Shown piece after piece: positions 38,732 through 40,755 of a stretch of DNA of 40,755 nt. The notes beneath the pieces were generated by a model, which worked only from the letters and a program-made list of their open reading frames with translations, ran no database searches and was not told the DNA's origin. Made by a program: the position numbers and the translations under genes. The DNA lies in contig NZ_JANFNY010000014.1 in the NCBI RefSeq assembly GCF_024437745.1, positions 37,582 through 78,336 on the forward strand, given 5' to 3'. This stretch comes from Roseomonas sp. GC11. GTDB lineage: Bacteria; Pseudomonadota; Alphaproteobacteria; Acetobacterales; Acetobacteraceae. The stretch's first letter is position 1, and each line of letters begins with the position of its first letter.

Positions 38732-40755
38732 TTAAACCAGCTGCCGTTCCGCCAGGCTGCGGAAGAACCCGCCCGCCGCCATCAATTCGGCATAGCGCCC
38801 GCTTTCGCTGATGCGCCCCTCGCGCAGCACCAGGATGCGGTCCGCCCGCATGACGGTGCTGAGGCGGTGGGCGATGACGATGCGCGTGGCGCTCAGCCGG
38901 TCCAGGCTCTCGGTGACAATGGCCTGGGTGCGGTTGTCGAGGGCGCTGGTGGCTTCGTCGAGCAGCAGGATGCGCGGCCGGGCGATGATGGCGCGCGCCA
39001 GCAGGATGCGCTGCACCTGCCCGCCCGAGAGCGCGCCACCCGATTCCGCCACCACGGTGCGCAGCCCCATCGGCAGGGCGCGCAGATCGGCGGCGAGGCC
39101 GACGCGCTCCGCTGCCTCCCAGGCCTCGGCCTCGCCCAGATGCAGGCTGGCGCCCAGGATATTGTCCAGCAGGCTGCCCGGCATCAGCCGCCCGCCCTGC
39201 AGCACGACGCCGAGTTGCCGGCGCACCGCCTGCGGGTCCAGCCCGCGCAGCTCCTGCCCGTCATAGAGCACGGCGCCGGACTCTGGCTGCTCGAAGCCCA
39301 GCAGCAGGCGCAGCAGGGTGGATTTGCCGCCGCCCGAGGGGCCGACCACCGCCACATAGGCCCCGGCCGGCACCTCCAGGCTGAGATCATCGAAGAGCAG
39401 CGGCGTATCCGGGCGGTAGCGGAAGCGCAGGTGGCGCAGTTCCACCGCGCCGCTCAGCGGGCCGGGGTCGTGGCGCGGCCCGCCGCTTTCCGGCACCGCC
39501 TGGAGGATGGGCGCGGCATGGGCATAGAGCGGCTTCAGCCCCGCCACCTGCACCAGCGCGGCGGAGAGGGCGGCCAGCCCCCCCAGCGCCTGGGTGAAGG
39601 CGTTGAGGAAGGCCAGCAGCGCCCCGAGCCCGAGCGCCCCCGCCCCCTCCGCCAGCCCCAGCAGGTGGATGGCGCCGAAGAGAAGCGCGCTGGCGAGCGG
39701 CGGGGCGAGGCCCCCCGCCAGTTCGGAGAGGCCCCCGGTCTGCGCCGCCAGGAAGCGCTGGCGCGAGAGCCGCGCCTGCAGCCGCGCCCAGCGCAGGAAG
39801 GCGCGCTGCTCGGCCGCCGCCAGCCGCAGCTTGGCGATGCCGCCGGCCAGTTGCAGCAGCAGCCCGGCGGCCTCGGCGCCGAGCGCCACCACCTCCCGCT
39901 CCTGCCGGATGCGCCGCCGGCCGAGCAGCAGCACCGCCAGGGCCAGGGCCAGCAGCGGCCCGAGCGCCACCAGCGCCAGCGGCGGCGAATACCAGGCCAT
40001 CAGCCCGAGCGAGAGCAGCGCCACCCCGCCCTGTAGCAGGCTGCCGATCATCGCCGCGCCGATGGTGCGCTCGATGGCCTGGATGGCCAGGGCGCGGCGG
40101 GCCAGGGCGCCGGCGCTGTGGTCACGGAAGAAGCCCACCGGCAGGCGCAGCAGGCGGTCCATCACCGCGGCCTGGAGGCGGGTGCCGGCGCGGCCCTCGA
40201 TGCGCAGCGCGGCGCGCTGCACCGCCTGCCGCAGCACCAGCCCGGCCAGCGCCAGCACCAGCAGCACCACCGCCAGTTCCAGCAGGCGGGGCCGGTCCTG
40301 CGTGGGGATGACGCTGTCCACCAGCACGCCCATCGCCATCGGCACGCCGAGGTTGAGCAGCCCCACCGCGGCCCCCAGGCCAAGCAGGGTGGCGGTATCG
40401 CCGCGTGCCCAGCGCAGCAGGTTGCCGCCGATCTCCCACCCCGCCAGCGGGCGCGCGGGCAAAGGCGGGTAGAACTGCCAGGCCTCGCCGCGCAGCGCCG
40501 CGGCCGCCGCCGGGGGGAGGGGGGAGAGGCGCTCCTCCACCGGGTCATAGAGCCGCCAGCCGCCGCGCAGCGGGCGGGGCAGCAGGGCGAGGGGCCGGCC
40601 ATCCCCGGCGCGCAGCAGCAGCAGCGGCCCGGCATCGTGCCGCCACCAGCCGGCCTCCAGCCGCACGGCGCGGGCGCGCAGGCGGTTGGCCTCCAGGATG
40701 TCTTCCAGCGTGGGCGGGCGGGCCTCGCCGTGGTCGCGGCGCGGCGGCGGGGGGG
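38732..40755 (-). CDS. NHLM-type bacteriocin ABC transporter permease/ATPase, partial
   Basis: The start lies beyond the window; about 673 residues are visible. The N-terminal part (RDHGEARPPTLEDILEANRLRARAV, EAGWWRHDAGPLLLLRAGDGRP) precedes an ABC exporter membrane domain (GLLNLGVPMAMGVLVDSVIPTQDRP) of about six spans, and a complete ATPase: Walker A GPSGGGKST, signature LSGGQVQRILLARAI, Walker B ILLLDEATSALD, H-loop IAHRLST. The arrangement resembles the NHLM/NHLP family permease-ATPase that exports ribosomally made peptides, usually with a peptidase-bearing partner and an HlyD-like protein, which would lie off the right edge. A GTG at 40666 is not the real start because coding continues upstream. 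Confidence 0.75.
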   Translation of the reverse strand, partial: PPPPRRDHGEARPPTLEDILEANRLRARAVRLEAGWWRHDAGPLLLLRAGDGRPLALLPRPLRGGWRLYDPVEERLSPLPPAAAAALRGEAWQFYPPLPARPLAGWEIGGNLLRWARGDTATLLGLGAAVGLLNLGVPMAMGVLVDSVIPTQDRPRLLELAVVLLVLALAGLVLRQAVQRAALRIEGRAGTRLQAAVMDRLLRLPVGFFRDHSAGALARRALAIQAIERTIGAAMIGSLLQGGVALLSLGLMAWYSPPLALVALGPLLALALAVLLLGRRRIRQEREVVALGAEAAGLLLQLAGGIAKLRLAAAEQRAFLRWARLQARLSRQRFLAAQTGGLSELAGGLAPPLASALLFGAIHLLGLAEGAGALGLGALLAFLNAFTQALGGLAALSAALVQVAGLKPLYAHAAPILQAVPESGGPRHDPGPLSGAVELRHLRFRYRPDTPLLFDDLSLEVPAGAYVAVVGPSGGGKSTLLRLLLGFEQPESGAVLYDGQELRGLDPQAVRRQLGVVLQGGRLMPGSLLDNILGASLHLGEAEAWEAAERVGLAADLRALPMGLRTVVAESGGALSGGQVQRILLARAIIARPRILLLDEATSALDNRTQAIVTESLDRLSATRIVIAHRLSTVMRADRILVLREGRISESGRYAELMAAGGFFRSLAERQLV

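Noticed and set aside
1-40755. tRNA, rRNA or other structural RNA genes
   Set aside because: The intergenic gaps were scanned by eye and no cloverleaf or rRNA-like sequence was found; a tRNAscan or Infernal run would be decisive.

Overview
The window is very GC-rich DNA (around 70% by eye) with GC3-biased genes, long antisense open frames and dispersed A/T-tract hairpin repeats between genes. Gene content (UbiG, PdxA/PdxJ, an HWE-family histidine kinase, Tat-like substrate-binding proteins, an orphan TctC/Bug protein) fits an alphaproteobacterium, most likely Acetobacteraceae of the Roseomonas type. This is inference from style and content. Both edges look like contig ends: positions 1-70 are homopolymer G/C runs and the last bases are a G run that cuts a gene. 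I see no rRNA, tRNA, CRISPR array, transposase or prophage gene.

Layout. 105-7238: ubiG diverges from lysC, followed by a nitronate monooxygenase-like gene, a RodZ-like HTH membrane protein whose end is formed by a dispersed repeat, a PRC-barrel protein, an MFS permease, and argC behind what looks like an arginine attenuator (promoter, Arg-rich leader peptide, alternative hairpins, intrinsic terminator). 7337-10988: a possible quinone/electrophile detoxification group (two-domain VOC protein, WrbA, divergent LysR regulator, alpha/beta hydrolase). 11126-14274: SnoaL-like protein, orphan TctC binding protein, a 67-aa protein, and a P1-family (DmpA-like) peptidase. 14366-22152: a tight operon reading leftward (DeoR regulator, HAD phosphatase, PhnD-PhnC-PhnE-PhnE transporter, GlpD), with a divergent DapA-like aldolase; similar inverted repeats lie at the deoR start and before the HAD gene. 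22292-27205: orphan HWE histidine kinase, pdxJ-pdxA, and a YpfJ-like zinc-protease homologue that lacks its catalytic Glu. 27490-38584: IclR regulator, a fused hydantoinase/oxoprolinase A-B gene and a complete five-gene dipeptide-type ABC transporter, then an AraC regulator. 38732-end: the C-terminal part of an NHLM-type bacteriocin-export ABC protein, cut by the window edge.

A composite repeat of about 115 bp occurs five times (near 3961, 10997, 14279, 22160 and 38598). Four copies sit between convergent genes, where a GC hairpin flanked by T-tracts on both strands could act as a bidirectional terminator. The fifth forms the 3' end of the HTH gene. The most interesting observations are the argC attenuator, the DeoR/HAD/Phn/GlpD/aldolase regulon, and the repeat family with its effect on the RodZ-like gene.
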